Positions 15,655 to 27,302 are shown, counted from the stretch's first letter. The stretch: DNA of 64,000 bases from Subtercola boreus (GCF_003399625.1 NZ_NBXA01000021.1:62001-126000); one strand, 5' to 3'. The notes: a model not told the origin generated them from the letters alone. Translations and numbers: made by a program.

Positions 15655-17267
15655 GCGTACGGATCCACGTCAGTGGACCGGCGGCCGTAGCGGTCGAGAC
15701 CCATGTTCCCCAGCTGGTCGACGACCTCGTCGCCTCGAGCATCACGGGTCTCGACCCGGCGCTCTGGGGCCCCGAGGCGGAGGCCGAGGCGTCCCGGCGG
15801 CTCGGTTGGACGGAGGCCGTCTCGGTCTCCCGTCCGCTTGTCGCCGAGATCGAGGCGCTCCGCAGTGAGCTGCTCGCGCAGGGGATCGACCACATCGTGC
15901 TCGCCGGCATGGGTGGATCCTCCCTTGCTCCCGAAGTGATCACGCGTACGGCCGGTGTCGAGCTCACTGTTCTCGACTCCACTGCACCGACGCAGGTCGT
16001 GGCGGCCCTTCGCAACCGGCTCGAGGCGACCGCACTGGTCGTCTCGTCGAAATCCGGTTCGACTGTCGAGACCGACAGCCAGCGACGGGTGTACGAGAAG
16101 GCCTTCCGCGACGCAGGGATCGACCCGGCGGGGCGCATCGTCGTCGTGACCGACCCGGGCTCGCCGCTCGAGGTGTCGGCGCGGGAGGCGGGCTACCGCG
16201 TGTTCACGGCCGACCCGAATGTGGGAGGCCGGTATTCGGCGCTCACCGCCTTCGGGCTGGTGCCGTCGGGCCTCGCGGGTGCCAACATCTCTGAGCTGCT
16301 CGACGAGGCAGAGGCGATCGAGCTCTACCTCGCGAATGACGACGTCGACAACCCGGGGCTCATCCTCGGTGCGGCTATCGCTGGCACCTCACCCCTGAAG
16401 AACAAGCTGGGGATCGTCTCCGACGGCACCCACATCGTCGGTTTCGCGGACTGGGCCGAGCAGCTCATCGCCGAATCGACGGGCAAGATCGGTACGGGCC
16501 TGCTTCCCGTCGTGCTAGGCACGGGCGCACCCGAGCTGAAGGAGGGTCTGGATGATCTCCAGATCGTCCGTCTGGTGAAGGATGCCGACCAGTTCCACCT
16601 CATTCCCTCGAGGGGGCACCGTCACGACGGCGAGATCCTCGTCAGCGGCTCCCTCGGCGGACTGCTGCTGACCTGGGAGTATGCCGTCGCTGTCGCGGGA
16701 CGGCTGCTCGGGATCAACCCGTTCGACCAGCCCGATGTGGAATCGGCGAAAGTCGCGACACGGGGCTTGCTGGATGCCCAGCCCACGCCGGAGGCTCCGG
16801 CCTTCGTCGACGCGGGTATCGAAGTGCGGGGCACGGCTTCGGTGATCGGAGGCGTCGACACCGTCGCCGCCGCACTCGCCGGTCTGCTCGCCGAGACACC
16901 GGCCGACGGCTACGTGGCCATCCAGGCCTATGTCGACCGGCTGTCGCTTCCCCGGCTGGCCGAGCTCCGGGACGCCGTGGCGGCGACGATCGACCGCCCG
17001 GTCACGTTCGGTTGGGGCCCGCGGTTCCTGCACTCGACCGGACAGTTCCAGAAGGGTGGGCCTCTGATCGGCGCGTTCCTCCAGATCACGGAGAACGCTG
17101 CGGAGGATCTCGCCGTGCCGGATCGGCCGTTCACGTTCGGCCAGCTGATCCAGGCGCAGGCGGCGGGCGACGCCAGTGTGCTCGAGCAGCTCGGTCGACC
17201 GGTGCTCCGTCTGAACCTGACCTCCCCGTCGGCGGGCGTCTCGCACCTGTTCGACGCCGTCGGATAG
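15651..17267 (+). CDS. pgi: Glucose-6-phosphate isomerase, 538 aa
   Basis: Interconverts glucose-6-phosphate and fructose-6-phosphate, joining glycolysis to the pentose phosphate pathway. The two sugar-isomerase domains are recognisable by [11 protein letters not shown] near residues 85-95 and by [10 protein letters not shown], the phosphate-binding loop, near 130. The C-terminal half holds the GHRHDGEI and [19 protein letters not shown] segments. The start is GTG at 15651, overlapping the tal stop as GTGA; an upstream extension to 15603 would lie inside tal. It belongs to the shorter actinobacterial type often found between tal and zwf. Confidence 0.95.
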   Translation: MSVRIHVSGPAAVAVETHVPQLVDDLVASSITGLDPALWGPEAEAEASRRLGWTEAVSVSRPLVAEIEALRSELLAQGIDHIVLAGMGGSSLAPEVITRTAGVELTVLDSTAPTQVVAALRNRLEATALVVSSKSGSTVETDSQRRVYEKAFRDAGIDPAGRIVVVTDPGSPLEVSAREAGYRVFTADPNVGGRYSALTAFGLVPSGLAGANISELLDEAEAIELYLANDDVDNPGLILGAAIAGTSPLKNKLGIVSDGTHIVGFADWAEQLIAESTGKIGTGLLPVVLGTGAPELKEGLDDLQIVRLVKDADQFHLIPSRGHRHDGEILVSGSLGGLLLTWEYAVAVAGRLLGINPFDQPDVESAKVATRGLLDAQPTPEAPAFVDAGIEVRGTASVIGGVDTVAAALAGLLAETPADGYVAIQAYVDRLSLPRLAELRDAVAATIDRPVTFGWGPRFLHSTGQFQKGGPLIGAFLQITENAAEDLAVPDRPFTFGQLIQAQAAGDASVLEQLGRPVLRLNLTSPSAGVSHLFDAVG

Positions 17268-17289
17268 AACCTCCACAGCCAGGCAACCC

Positions 17290-17320
17290 GGCCCGGCGCG
17301 ACCCCTGGGTGCGCCGGGCC
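17290..17320 (+). terminator. Hairpin between pgi and zwf
   Basis: GGCCCGGCGC pairs perfectly with GCGCCGGGCC across an 11-nt loop, followed by TTCTCTCCCTT. It lies 23 bp after the pgi stop, so it probably splits or attenuates the tkt-tal-pgi transcript from zwf-opcA-pgl. Confidence 0.75.
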
Positions 17321-17362
17321 TTCTCTCCCTTCCCCCACACCACAGCACACGCAAGGAGCACG

Positions 17363-18904
17363 ATGCCACCGGTAGAGATCACACCGGATTTCAATCCGCT
17401 GAGGCTTTCGACGGATCGCCGTCTGAACCGGATCGCAGGGCCGAGCGCCCTGGTGATCTTCGGTGTGACAGGCGACCTGTCACGGAAGAAACTCATGCCG
17501 GCGGTCTACGACCTCGCCAGCAGAGGTCTCCTTCCGCCGGGCTTCTCGCTCGTCGGGTTCGCACGCCGTGACTGGGAGGACCAAGACTTCGAGCGGGTCG
17601 TGCACGACTCGGTCAAGGAGTACGCCCGCACGCCGTTCGATGAAGATGTCTGGCGCCAGCTCTCCGAGGGCATCCGGTTCGTGTCGGGGGAATTCGACGA
17701 CGACTCGGCGTTCGAGCACCTCAAGGAGGTCATCGACGAACTCGACGCGAACCGCGGCACGATGGGCAACCACGCGTTCTACCTGTCGATCCCGCCCAAG
17801 GCATTCCCGCTGGTCACCGAGCAGCTCCGTCGTTCGGGCCTCGCCCGACCGGAGCCCGGCCAGTGGCGCCGTGTCGTCATCGAGAAGCCCTTCGGCAGCG
17901 ACCTGAAGACGGCCCGCGAACTCAATGATGTCGTCGAGTCGGTGTTCGCGCCGGATGACGTCTTCCGCATCGACCACTACCTCGGCAAGGAGACGGTGCA
18001 GAACATCCTGGCCCTCCGTTTTGCCAACCAGCTCTACGAACCCATCTGGAACGGCAACTACGTCGACCACGTGCAGATCACCATGGCCGAGGACATCGGT
18101 GTGGGCGGCCGCGCGGGCTACTACGACGGAATCGGCGCCGCACGCGACGTGATCCAGAACCACCTGCTCCAGCTGATGGCGCTCACCGCGATGGAAGAGC
18201 CGATCTCGTTCAACGCCGCAGACCTGCGCGCCGAGAAGGAGAAGGTGCTGGCGGCCGTCAAGCTGCCGAAGGACCTCTCCCACTCGACCGCACGCGGCCA
18301 GTACTCCAGCGGTTGGCAGGGCGGCGAGTATGTTCCCGGCTTCCTCGAGGAAGACGGCATGAACCCCGAGTCGACCACCGAGACATATGCCGCTGTGCGC
18401 ATAGACATCGCGACCCGCCGGTGGGATGGCGTGCCGTTCTACCTGCGGGCGGGCAAGCGCCTCGGCCGCCGGGTCACCGAGATCGCTGTCGTGTTCAAGC
18501 GGGCGCCCCAGCATCTGTTCGCCGAGAGCCAGACGTCTGAGCTCGGCTCGAACGCCTTGGTGATCCGTGTGCAGCCCGACGAGGGTGTGACCATCCGGTT
18601 CGGATCGAAGGTTCCGGGTGCTGGAGTGCAGGTGCGCGACGTGACGATGGACTTCGGCTACGGCCACGCCTTCACCGAGGCCTCGCCTGAGGCATACGAA
18701 CGTCTCATCCTCGACGTGCTGCTCGGTGACCCGCCCCTCTTCCCGCGCCACCAGGAGGTGGAGCTCTCGTGGAAGATCCTCGACCCGATCGAGGAGTACT
18801 GGGCAACGCAGGGCCAGCCCGACCAGTACCGGCCCGGCACCTGGGGCCCCGATTCGGCCGATGAACTACTAGCCCGCGACGGAAGAACCTGGAGACGCCC
18901 ATGA
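17363..18904 (+). CDS. zwf: Glucose-6-phosphate 1-dehydrogenase, 513 aa
   Basis: First enzyme of the oxidative pentose phosphate pathway, making NADPH. The nucleotide-binding GVTGDLSRKK lies at residues 34-43, and the active-site RIDHYLGKE starts at residue 202. The C-terminal half is complete (FYLRAGKRL, RIQPDEG-type strand, YERLILDVLLGD). The ATG at 17363 with AAGGAG upstream gives the family length; the frame runs far upstream but into pgi. Its stop overlaps the opcA start by 4 nt, so enzyme and assembly factor are translated together. Confidence 0.97.
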   Translation: MPPVEITPDFNPLRLSTDRRLNRIAGPSALVIFGVTGDLSRKKLMPAVYDLASRGLLPPGFSLVGFARRDWEDQDFERVVHDSVKEYARTPFDEDVWRQLSEGIRFVSGEFDDDSAFEHLKEVIDELDANRGTMGNHAFYLSIPPKAFPLVTEQLRRSGLARPEPGQWRRVVIEKPFGSDLKTARELNDVVESVFAPDDVFRIDHYLGKETVQNILALRFANQLYEPIWNGNYVDHVQITMAEDIGVGGRAGYYDGIGAARDVIQNHLLQLMALTAMEEPISFNAADLRAEKEKVLAAVKLPKDLSHSTARGQYSSGWQGGEYVPGFLEEDGMNPESTTETYAAVRIDIATRRWDGVPFYLRAGKRLGRRVTEIAVVFKRAPQHLFAESQTSELGSNALVIRVQPDEGVTIRFGSKVPGAGVQVRDVTMDFGYGHAFTEASPEAYERLILDVLLGDPPLFPRHQEVELSWKILDPIEEYWATQGQPDQYRPGTWGPDSADELLARDGRTWRRP

Positions 18905-19875
18905 TCGTCGACTTTCCCGACACCAACACCAGCAAGATCTCGAAAGCACTCGTCAAGATCCGTGAAGAGGGCGGCGCTGTCGCCCTCGGACGGGTTCTGA
19001 CGCTGGTCATCCGCACGAGCCTCGGGCACGAAGAGGAGGCCATCGAGGCCGCCAACGACGCCTCGCGCGAGCATCCGATGCGCGTGATCGTTGTCTCCAC
19101 CGATACCGACATCGACGCCGCCCGGAGCGGACGCGGTGCCCGGCTCGACGCTCAGATCCGGGTGGGCGGCGATGCCGGCGCGAGCGAGGTGGTGCTGCTG
19201 AAGGCCTACGGCGCTGCGGCATCCGACGAGGAGGGGCTCGTGACGGGCCTCCTCCTGCCCGACGCTCCCGTCGTCGTCTGGTGGCCCGGCGAGTCGCCCG
19301 ACAAGGCGTCGACGTCGAGCCTCGGGCGCATTGCGCAGCGTCGCATCACGGATGCCTCCAACCACCCGAACCCGGTGGAGTCCCTCATCCGGCTCTCCGA
19401 GACGTATGCACCCGGCGACACCGACTTCGCATGGACTCGCCTCACGCTCTGGCGGGCCCAGCTCGCCGCGGTTCTCGACCAGCCGCCTTTCGAACCGGTT
19501 CTCTCTGTCGAGGTCCAGGGCGCGTCCGACTCCCCGTCGACGCTGCTGCTCGCTGCGTGGCTCGGGCATCAGCTCGAAGTGCCGGTGACCTATGGGCTCA
19601 CCAAGCGTGCCAACGGGTCCAGCGGCATCCACAGCGTGAAGCTCGTGCGTGAGTCCGGCGTCATCGAGCTCGCTCGCGAGATCCCGAATGTGGCGACCCT
19701 CGTGCAGCCGAACCAGCCGACCCACGACCTCGCGCTGCCCCGTCGCAACCTCCGCGACTGCCTGGCCGAGGAGCTGCGCCGCCTCGACCCCGACGACCTG
19801 TATGGTGAAGTCATCTCGGTGGGTCTTGCTGAGTTGTTCGAATCGACCGATGTCGGCCTTCGCAGCCGTTCATAA
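18901..19875 (+). CDS. opcA: Glucose-6-phosphate dehydrogenase assembly protein OpcA, 324 aa
   Basis: OpcA is a redox-sensitive helper needed for full activity and oligomer assembly of Zwf in cyanobacteria and actinobacteria. The protein is recognised by its position, its length and its conserved text (RVLTLVIRT, LLLPDAPVVVWWPGE, RRITDAS). It overlaps zwf by 4 nt (ATGA) and precedes pgl by 22 bp, the standard actinobacterial order. No membrane segment or signal peptide is present. It is probably made in a fixed ratio to Zwf through coupling. Confidence 0.95.
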   Translation: MIVDFPDTNTSKISKALVKIREEGGAVALGRVLTLVIRTSLGHEEEAIEAANDASREHPMRVIVVSTDTDIDAARSGRGARLDAQIRVGGDAGASEVVLLKAYGAAASDEEGLVTGLLLPDAPVVVWWPGESPDKASTSSLGRIAQRRITDASNHPNPVESLIRLSETYAPGDTDFAWTRLTLWRAQLAAVLDQPPFEPVLSVEVQGASDSPSTLLLAAWLGHQLEVPVTYGLTKRANGSSGIHSVKLVRESGVIELAREIPNVATLVQPNQPTHDLALPRRNLRDCLAEELRRLDPDDLYGEVISVGLAELFESTDVGLRSRS

Positions 19876-19897
19876 GTAGTTATTAGGGCTGAAAACT

Positions 19898-20668
19898 ATG
19901 ACAACCGATCGCCGCGTACTGGTGCACCCAGACAAGGATTCTCTGGCCGGGGCGGTCGCCGCTCGCTTCATCACGAAGATCATCGACATACTCGATGAGA
20001 ACGACGAAGCCCACGTGGTGCTGAGCGGCGGGAGCGTGAACACGGCCGTCCTGGCCGCGATCCGAAACTCCCCGGCCCAGAACAATGTGGACTGGAAGCG
20101 CATCAGCTTCTGGTGGGGCGACGAACGTTTCGTTGAGGCGGGAAGCGCCGACCGCAATGACGGGCAGGCTCGTGAGGCGTTGCTCGACCACGTCCCTGTC
20201 GACGAGGCGAAGGTCCACGCCTTCGCCTCGTCGGACGAGATCACCGACATCGACGAGGCTGCGGCGTCGTACGCTGCCGAACTCGAGGCCGCGGCTCCGG
20301 ATGGCGCGCGGTACCCGCGCTTCGACATCATGTTCCTCGGGGTCGGCCCCGACGGGCACATCGCCTCGCTCTTCCCCGGGCTCCCCGGCATCACCGAGAC
20401 CGAGAAGACCGTCATCCCGGTGCTGAACTCCCCCAAGCCGCCGCCTCTCCGGTTGAGCCTGACTCTTCCGGTCATCCAGTCGGCCGACCGGATCTGGCTG
20501 GTCATGGCGGGCTCCGACAAGGCGTCGCCTCTCGGTCTGGCGCTGGCCGGGGCATCCATTGAAGAGGTGCCGGCCGCAGGCGCCGAGGGCCGCAAGCGCA
20601 CCGTCTTCTTCGTCGATCAGGATGCTGCGGCCGAGGTTCCCGAGAACCTCATCGCTCCCTCCTACTGA
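19898..20668 (+). CDS. pgl: 6-phosphogluconolactonase, 256 aa
   Basis: Hydrolyses 6-phosphogluconolactone to 6-phosphogluconate, the second step of the oxidative pentose phosphate pathway. It is of the DevB/NagB-like type. VVLSGGSVNTAVL near residues 45-57, WWGDERFV near 71-78 and FLGVGPDGHIASLFPG near 145-160 are the family signatures. The start ATG at 19898 fits these positions. It ends the block that started at tkt and is followed by a strong terminator at 20731-20767. Confidence 0.95.
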   Translation: MTTDRRVLVHPDKDSLAGAVAARFITKIIDILDENDEAHVVLSGGSVNTAVLAAIRNSPAQNNVDWKRISFWWGDERFVEAGSADRNDGQAREALLDHVPVDEAKVHAFASSDEITDIDEAAASYAAELEAAAPDGARYPRFDIMFLGVGPDGHIASLFPGLPGITETEKTVIPVLNSPKPPPLRLSLTLPVIQSADRIWLVMAGSDKASPLGLALAGASIEEVPAAGAEGRKRTVFFVDQDAAAEVPENLIAPSY

Positions 20669-20730
20669 GCCGGCGCTCCTACGGAGCCACACTCCCGCTG
20701 GGCCACACTCCCACTGGCCACTGACACAAC

Positions 20731-20767
20731 GAAGAAGGGCCGGAGATCATCTCTCCGGCCCTTCTTC
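20731..20767. terminator. Strong bidirectional terminator between pgl and rbpA
   Basis: A perfect 15-bp stem (GAAGAAGGGCCGGAG and its complement) with a 7-nt loop. The ends are purine-rich on one side and pyrimidine-rich on the other, so it can act for both convergent transcripts. Confidence 0.88.
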
Positions 20768-20791
20768 ATTCGTTATGCGTGGCGCGTGACG

Positions 20792-21163
20792 CTACTTCGT
20801 GCTGGGTGCCGCCGTGCCGCGGCGCGCACGCAGCTGGGCGAGAGCGTCTTCGAGGAGCTGGGCTGCCTCTTCTTCGGTACGACGCTCCTTCACGTAGGCG
20901 AGGTGCGTCTTGTAGGGCTCGAGCTTTGCCACCAAGGGTGGGTTCAGCTGGTCTCGGCCTGCCGGAAGGCCCGACTGGGGAGAGTCGATCGTCTCGGGGA
21001 TCTCCTCGATCGGCAGGCTCGCCGCGAAGTAGCGCACGGTCTCGTTGCCGAGTGCGTCCCAGTAGGAGACCTTGATGCGATCGGCGTGGTAGCCCCGATC
21101 CTGTTCGCCCATGGGCCCTGCGCCGACGCGCGAACCCCTGATGGCGCTTCCGCCTGATGCCAT
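20792..21163 (-). CDS. rbpA: RNA polymerase-binding protein RbpA, 123 aa
   Basis: An actinobacterial general transcription factor that binds the principal sigma factor and RNA polymerase and stabilises the open complex. The N-terminal tail (SAIRGSRVGAGPMGE), the core DRIKVSYWDALGNETVRYFA and the C-terminal sigma-interaction region (LVAKLEPYKTHLAYVKERRT) are as in the family. The core's zinc-type cysteines found in some orthologues are absent, as in other Microbacteriaceae-like versions. The gene lies 10 bp downstream of secG on the same strand, so it may be cotranscribed with the tpiA/secG block. Confidence 0.95.
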   Translation of the reverse strand: MASGGSAIRGSRVGAGPMGEQDRGYHADRIKVSYWDALGNETVRYFAASLPIEEIPETIDSPQSGLPAGRDQLNPPLVAKLEPYKTHLAYVKERRTEEEAAQLLEDALAQLRARRGTAAPSTK

Positions 21164-21173
21164 GGAATGTCCC

Positions 21174-21425
21174 CTAGTTTCCGGAATCGAACTTGGTGAT
21201 GAGACCCAGGACGATGATGCTCGCGACCCAGATCACACCGAGAATGACGGTGATGCGGTTGAGGTTTCGCTCTGCGACACCGGATGCACCGAGGTTCGAG
21301 GTGACACCACCACCGAACATGTCTGAGAGCCCACCACCGCGACCGCGGTGGAGCAGGATCAGAAGTGTCAGAAGCAGACTGGTTATGCCGAGCAGAACCT
21401 GCAAGACGACCTGGAGGATTTGCAA
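21174..21425 (-). CDS. secG: Preprotein translocase subunit SecG, 83 aa
   Basis: Small accessory subunit of the SecYEG channel. It has two membrane helices at about residues 3-24 and 58-77, joined by the conserved cytoplasmic loop HRGRGGGLSDMFGGG. The placement directly downstream of tpiA is the usual actinobacterial arrangement. The 109-bp spacer before it, toward tpiA, contains a 7-bp hairpin (21471-21492, ACCAAGG/CCTTGGT), so secG may have its own promoter. Confidence 0.95.
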   Translation of the reverse strand: MQILQVVLQVLLGITSLLLTLLILLHRGRGGGLSDMFGGGVTSNLGASGVAERNLNRITVILGVIWVASIIVLGLITKFDSGN

Positions 21426-21534
21426 CGGTTACCTTTCACACACGACGGGAGACGATCAGCCCCCCGCTAGACCAAGGCAAGTATACCTTGGTTCGACGAA
21501 TTCGATCGCGGCGCCTGAAGGGCGCGCTGGAGGC

Positions 21535-22320
21535 TCAGACTCCGACGTGCTTCTTGTAGCGCACGATGGCACTGAACTCGTCGAGATCGAGGCTCGCGCC
21601 GCCGACCAGGGCGCCGTCGACATTGGGCTCACGCATGAAGCCGGCAATGTTGCCCGATTTGACCGAACCGCCGTAGAGGATGCGCGTTGCGGCGGCGGTG
21701 TCGGCGCTGAGGGTCTCGGTGAGCTCGGCCCGGAGGGCCGCACAGACCTGTTCGGCCTGGTCCGGTGTTGCCGCCTGGCCGGAGCCGATGGCCCAGACGG
21801 GCTCGTAGGCGACGACGATGTTCGCGTCGGACGCCACACCCGCAAGGGCTGCCTTCAGCTGGGCGACGGGAACGGCGCTCGGTCCGAACTTCTCGAGGTC
21901 CTCGGCGGTCTCGCCGACGCAGAGAACGGGAACGACCCCGTGCTTCAGGGCAGCGGCGACCTTGGCGCCGATCTCCTCGTCGGACTCGTTGTGCAGGGTA
22001 CGGCGTTCGGAGTGACCGATGATGACGTAGCCGCATTCGAGCTTGGAGAGGAAGGCGCCCGAGATCTCACCGGTGTATGCACCGGAGTCGTGCGCCGAGA
22101 CATCCTGCGCACCGTAGGCCAGTTCGAGCTTGTCGGCCGAGACGAGTGTCTGCACCGAACGCAGATCGGTGAACGGCGGGAAGATCGCGACCTCGACGTC
22201 GTCGAAGCTGTGCGATGCGTCCTTCAGGCTCCAAGCGAGCTTCTGCACAAACGCTATCGACTGCAGGTGGTCGAGGTTCATCTTCCAGTTGCCGGCGATG
22301 AGGGGGGTGCGGGTTGTCAT
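21535..22320 (-). CDS. tpiA: Triosephosphate isomerase
   Basis: Interconverts dihydroxyacetone phosphate and glyceraldehyde-3-phosphate. The active-site Lys is in AGNWKMN near the start, the catalytic His in IIGHSERR and the catalytic Glu in [18 protein letters not shown] closes the phosphate site. I take the ATG at 22320 ([10 protein letters not shown]), which overlaps the pgk stop as ATGA; the ATG at 22329 would add three residues and a longer overlap. It is the third gene of the gap-pgk-tpiA glycolytic operon. Confidence 0.96.
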   Translation of the reverse strand: MTTRTPLIAGNWKMNLDHLQSIAFVQKLAWSLKDASHSFDDVEVAIFPPFTDLRSVQTLVSADKLELAYGAQDVSAHDSGAYTGEISGAFLSKLECGYVIIGHSERRTLHNESDEEIGAKVAAALKHGVVPVLCVGETAEDLEKFGPSAVPVAQLKAALAGVASDANIVVAYEPVWAIGSGQAATPDQAEQVCAALRAELTETLSADTAAATRILYGGSVKSGNIAGFMREPNVDGALVGGASLDLDEFSAIVRYKKHVGV

Positions 22321-23537
22321 GCTGTCCATCCAAGAACGTCGAGGCCGGGCAGGCGCTTGCCCTCGAGGAATTCGAGGCTCGCTCCCCCGCCCGTGGAGAT
22401 GTGACCGAATTGGTCGTCGGTGAAACCGAGCGCGCGAACGGCCGCTGCGGAATCGCCACCGCCGACCACGCCGAGGCCGTCGACCTTTGTCAGTGCGGCG
22501 GCAATGGATCGGGTGCCCTCGGCGAACGGGGCGAGTTCGAAGACGCCCATCGGGCCGTTCCAGAAGACGGTGTGCGAGGACTCGATGATGTCGGCGAAGG
22601 CTGCAGCAGTCTCCGGACCGATGTCGAGGCCGAGCCCGCTTTCACCGAACGGGGTCTCCTCGATGGTCTGCGCGCTGGTGACGGTGTGCTCGGCATCTGC
22701 ACCGAACTTCGACGCCACGACGACGTCGGTCGGAAGGACGATCTTCACCCCGAGCTCGGCCGCCTTGTCGAGATAGCCCTTCACGGTGTCGATCTGGTCC
22801 TTCTCGAGCAGGCTGGCGCCCACCTGGTAGCCCTGGGCCGCCAGGAACGTGAAGAGCATGCCCCCGCCGATCAGCAGCGAGTCGACCTTCGGCAGCAGGT
22901 GGCCGATGACCCCGAGCTTGTCGGAGACCTTCGAGCCACCGAGCACGACCGCATAGGGGCGGGTGGGCTTCTCGGTGAGCTTCTCGAGCACATCGAGCTC
23001 GGTCTCGATCAGGAGGCCCGCAGCGCTCGGCAGCAGTTCGGCGAGTTCGTAGACGCTCGCCTGCTTGCGGTGCACCACGCCGAAGCCGTCGGACACGAAG
23101 ACATCGGCGAAGGCGGCGAGCTGGGAGGCGAAAGCACGACGCTCGGCGTCGTCCTTCGAGGTCTCTCCCGCATTGAATCGGAGGTTCTCGAGCAAGAGGA
23201 AGTGCCCGTCGCCGGAAAGGGCGGCAACGGCATCCTGAGCCGCCTGGCCGACGGTGTCGACGGCGAAGGCGACCGGCTCCTCGAGGAGCTCGGAGAGCCG
23301 TGCCGCGACAGGCGCCAGGCTGTACTTCGCTTCGGGCCTGCCCTCAGGGCGCCCGAGGTGGCTCACAATAACCACCTTGGCGCCCTGAGAGGCGAGTGCC
23401 CGGAGCGTGGGAAGTGACGCGCGGATACGCCCGTCGTCGGTGATGGTGCCGTCTTTCAACGGCACGTTCAGGTCGCAGCGGATGATGACTGTCTTGCCAT
23501 CGAGCGACCCGAGGGACTCAAGCGTACGTATCGTCAC
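22317..23537 (-). CDS. pgk: Phosphoglycerate kinase, 406 aa
   Basis: Makes ATP from 1,3-bisphosphoglycerate in glycolysis. The family text is complete: [11 protein letters not shown] at the start, [12 protein letters not shown], the KVSDKLGVI and [13 protein letters not shown] region, and near the end [13 protein letters not shown] with [16 protein letters not shown]. It starts 13 bp after the gap stop and overlaps tpiA by 4 nt, so the three glycolytic genes form one operon. Confidence 0.97.
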   Translation of the reverse strand: MTIRTLESLGSLDGKTVIIRCDLNVPLKDGTITDDGRIRASLPTLRALASQGAKVVIVSHLGRPEGRPEAKYSLAPVAARLSELLEEPVAFAVDTVGQAAQDAVAALSGDGHFLLLENLRFNAGETSKDDAERRAFASQLAAFADVFVSDGFGVVHRKQASVYELAELLPSAAGLLIETELDVLEKLTEKPTRPYAVVLGGSKVSDKLGVIGHLLPKVDSLLIGGGMLFTFLAAQGYQVGASLLEKDQIDTVKGYLDKAAELGVKIVLPTDVVVASKFGADAEHTVTSAQTIEETPFGESGLGLDIGPETAAAFADIIESSHTVFWNGPMGVFELAPFAEGTRSIAAALTKVDGLGVVGGGDSAAAVRALGFTDDQFGHISTGGGASLEFLEGKRLPGLDVLGWTA

Positions 23538-23550
23538 TTCTCGGTATTCT

Positions 23551-24657
<1,107 letters not shown>

Positions 24658-24668
24658 TCACAGCGTCG

Positions 24669-25292
24669 CTATGACAGTACCAGCAGGCCGTTCGTCTTCT
24701 CGGTTGCGGCTGCGTAGCGGGCGGCCACGTTCTCCCAGTTCACGATGTTCCAGAACGCCTTGATGTAGTCGGCGCGCACGTTCTTGTAGTCGATGTAGTA
24801 GGCGTGCTCCCAGACGTCGAGCATGAGCAGCGGCACGAGGCCGAAGGGCACGTTGCCCTGCTGGTCGAACAGCTGGAAGATGCTGAGCTTCTGGCCCAGC
24901 ACGTCGTAGGCGAGAACCGACCAACCCGAACCCTGCACGCCGAGCGCGGTCGCGGTGAAGTGGGCCTTGAACTTCTCGAGGTCACCGAAGTCGGAACCGA
25001 TGGCCTCGGCGAGTGCGCCGGTGGGCTCCGAGGTGTCGGGAGTCAGGTTCGTCCAGAAGATGGAGTGGTTGACGTGGCCGCCGAGGTTGAAAGCCAGGTC
25101 TTTCTCGAGCTTGTTGACGGCGCCGAGGTTGCCGGAGTCGCGGGCTTTGGCGAGGGCGGCGTTGGCCGTGTTCGCGCCGGCGACGTAGGTCGCGTGGTGC
25201 TTGTCGTGGTGCAGCTGCATGATGGTCGCACTGATGTGCGGCTCGAGTGCTGCGTAGTCGTAGGGAAGGTCTGGAAGGGTGTATTCAGCCAT
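24669..25292 (-). CDS. sodA: Superoxide dismutase, Mn/Fe type, 207 aa
   Basis: Detoxifies superoxide. Metal ligands are visible: the first His in [13 protein letters not shown] (His28), the second in [10 protein letters not shown], and Asp/His in [13 protein letters not shown]. The length and text are of the cytosolic homodimer/homotetramer type with no signal peptide. The metal preference (Mn or Fe) cannot be fixed by eye. AAGGAG stands before the ATG at 25292. It is flanked by whiA upstream and gap downstream but separated by its own hairpin, so it is likely monocistronic. Confidence 0.96.
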   Translation of the reverse strand: MAEYTLPDLPYDYAALEPHISATIMQLHHDKHHATYVAGANTANAALAKARDSGNLGAVNKLEKDLAFNLGGHVNHSIFWTNLTPDTSEPTGALAEAIGSDFGDLEKFKAHFTATALGVQGSGWSVLAYDVLGQKLSIFQLFDQQGNVPFGLVPLLMLDVWEHAYYIDYKNVRADYIKAFWNIVNWENVAARYAAATEKTNGLLVLS

Positions 25293-25334
25293 GTTTTTCT
25301 CCTTGTACTCGTTTGTAACAGTCTATTGAATGGT

Positions 25335-26312
25335 TCAGTCGTCGAGGTCGGGCGGCAGGTTCGCGTCCGTGCCGGGGATCCCCAGGTCGAGCGCCTTCTT
25401 GTCCGCCATCGCCAGCAGCCGCCTGATGCGCCCGGCGATGGCGTCTTTGGTCATGGGCGGTTCGGCGTGGTGTCCGAGCTCGTCGAGGCTGGCATCCCGG
25501 AAGTTCAATCGGAGTGCGCCCGCGTAGCGCAGGTGCTCCGGAACCTCGTCGCCGATGATCTCGAGCGCCCGCTCCACCCGGGAGCACGCCGCCACGGCAG
25601 CCTGGGCCGATCGACGGAGGTTCGCGTCGTCGAAGTTCACCAGCCGGTTCGCGGTCGCCCTGACTTCCCGTCGCTGGCGCATCTCCTCCCAGCGGGCCAC
25701 CGACTGCTTCGCGCCCATGAGCGCGAGCATCGAGGCGATGGCCTCCCCGTCGCGGATGACCACGCGGTGGACCCCGCGCACCTCGCGGGCCTTGGCAGCC
25801 ACATGCAGCCGCGCCGCGGCGCCGACCAGGGCCATCGCCGCCTCGTTGCCCGGGCAGATGACCTCGAGAGCCGCAGAGCGGCCGGGGTCGGTGAGGGAGC
25901 CCTGGGCGAGGAACGCACCCCGCCAGACGGCCCCGAGTTCGTCGACGGAGCCGGTGGTGAGGCGGTTCGGGAGCCCGCGGATGGGGCGGCGGCGGGCATC
26001 CAGAAGCCCCGTCTGGCGGGCGAGGGTCTCGCCCCCCTCGAGCACGCGCACGAGGTAGTAGCTGCCGCGCCGCACACCGGAGGCCGGAACGAGCTGCACC
26101 TCGCCGCGCACGCCGTAGAGCTCGGCCAGGTCTTTGCGGACCCGCTTGACGAGTTCCGGGGTGTCGAGTTCGGATTCGATGGCGATACGCCCCGAGATCA
26201 GGTGGAGGCCTCCAGCGAATCGCAGGATGGTCGCGAGTTCAGCGGCACGGGCCGACGTTCTGGTGACGACAACATCGGTCAGTTCGTTCTTGACATCGGC
26301 GGTGAGAGCCAA
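25335..26312 (-). CDS. whiA: WhiA DNA-binding protein, 325 aa
   Basis: A DNA-binding protein of Gram-positive bacteria, known in Streptomyces as a sporulation regulator and in others as a division-linked factor. Residues 1-90 and about 100-210 form the degenerate LAGLIDADG homing-endonuclease-like fold ([14 protein letters not shown], then [13 protein letters not shown] and [10 protein letters not shown]). Residues about 225-310 are the C-terminal helix-turn-helix ([17 protein letters not shown]). It follows rapZ by 60 bp, the conserved uvrC-rapZ-whiA order. Confidence 0.95.
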   Translation of the reverse strand: MALTADVKNELTDVVVTRTSARAAELATILRFAGGLHLISGRIAIESELDTPELVKRVRKDLAELYGVRGEVQLVPASGVRRGSYYLVRVLEGGETLARQTGLLDARRRPIRGLPNRLTTGSVDELGAVWRGAFLAQGSLTDPGRSAALEVICPGNEAAMALVGAAARLHVAAKAREVRGVHRVVIRDGEAIASMLALMGAKQSVARWEEMRQRREVRATANRLVNFDDANLRRSAQAAVAACSRVERALEIIGDEVPEHLRYAGALRLNFRDASLDELGHHAEPPMTKDAIAGRIRRLLAMADKKALDLGIPGTDANLPPDLDD

Positions 26313-26372
26313 TCTCTTCCATCTCCTTCGCCAGCGTCACCGTGACCCTCGTGGGGCGTGGTGTCGCTGCAG

Positions 26373-27251
26373 TTATTCGCGACCCAGGTCGCGATGCTTG
26401 ACACTCACCACGACGCCGGGGTTGGTGCTGATCAGGTCTGCCAGCCTTCGGGCCACGGCGACTGAGCGGTGTTTGCCGCCCGTGCAGCCTATGGCAATTG
26501 TGGCGTGGCGTTTGTTCTCACGCTGGTACCCGGCGAGCACGGGAGCGAGGGCCCGGGCGTAGTTCTCGATGAAATCCAGTGCACCCTCCTGCTCGAGCAC
26601 GTAGTCGCTCACCTCAGGATCGAGGCCGGTCCTGTCTTTGAGCTCCGGAATCCAGAACGGGTTCGGGATGAAGCGGCAGTCGGCCATGGCGTCGGCATCG
26701 GCCGGGGCGCCGTACTTGAAGCCGAAACTCATGATCGTGACCTGAACGCCGGCCGTGTCGACGGCAGAGAAGCGCTCCTGAACTGCATTGGCCAGCTGGT
26801 GCACGTTCAGATCCGACGTGTCGATGATGATGTCGCTCGACTCACGGATGGCGGTCATCCGGGCCCGCTCCGCCCCGATTCCGTCGAGCAGGGTGCCGTT
26901 GCCCTGCAGCGGGTGCGGGCGCCTCACCTGCTCGAATCGACGGACGAGGGTCGCATCCGTCGCCTCGAGGAAGACCACGCGCACGGTGACGCCACTCCGG
27001 AGGGCCTGGATGATGTCCTGCAGGTCGGTGAAGAAGTCGCGCCCGCGCACGTCAACTACGGCCGCGATCCGCGGGAGGGTCGACCCGGCATGCTCGGCGA
27101 GATCGACCATCGGCCGGAGCATCTGCGGGGGGAGGTTGTCGACGACGTACCAGCCGAGATCCTCGAGGGCATTCGCCACCGTCGACCGGCCTGCGCCCGA
27201 CATCCCGGTCACAATGAGCACTTCCTGCTGGCCAGCAGTGTCGGGTGTCAT
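26373..27251 (-). CDS. rapZ: RNase adapter / nucleotide-binding protein RapZ, 292 aa
   Basis: A P-loop ATPase whose enteric homologue guides RNase E to small RNAs; the actinobacterial role is not settled. The Walker A is GMSGAGRST near residue 16, with Arg in place of the usual Lys, a change also seen in other actinobacteria. The C-terminal domain has SFGFKYGAPADADAM and the conserved IAIGCTGGKHRSVA. The start ATG at 27251 fits the family. It lies between uvrC (51 bp) and whiA (60 bp) in the widely conserved trio. Confidence 0.95.
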   Translation of the reverse strand: MTPDTAGQQEVLIVTGMSGAGRSTVANALEDLGWYVVDNLPPQMLRPMVDLAEHAGSTLPRIAAVVDVRGRDFFTDLQDIIQALRSGVTVRVVFLEATDATLVRRFEQVRRPHPLQGNGTLLDGIGAERARMTAIRESSDIIIDTSDLNVHQLANAVQERFSAVDTAGVQVTIMSFGFKYGAPADADAMADCRFIPNPFWIPELKDRTGLDPEVSDYVLEQEGALDFIENYARALAPVLAGYQRENKRHATIAIGCTGGKHRSVAVARRLADLISTNPGVVVSVKHRDLGRE

Positions 27252-27302
27252 GCGTTCAGCCTAGCGGGCCGGGGAGCAGGGCAGCCCGCGGCATCCCTCG
27301 CA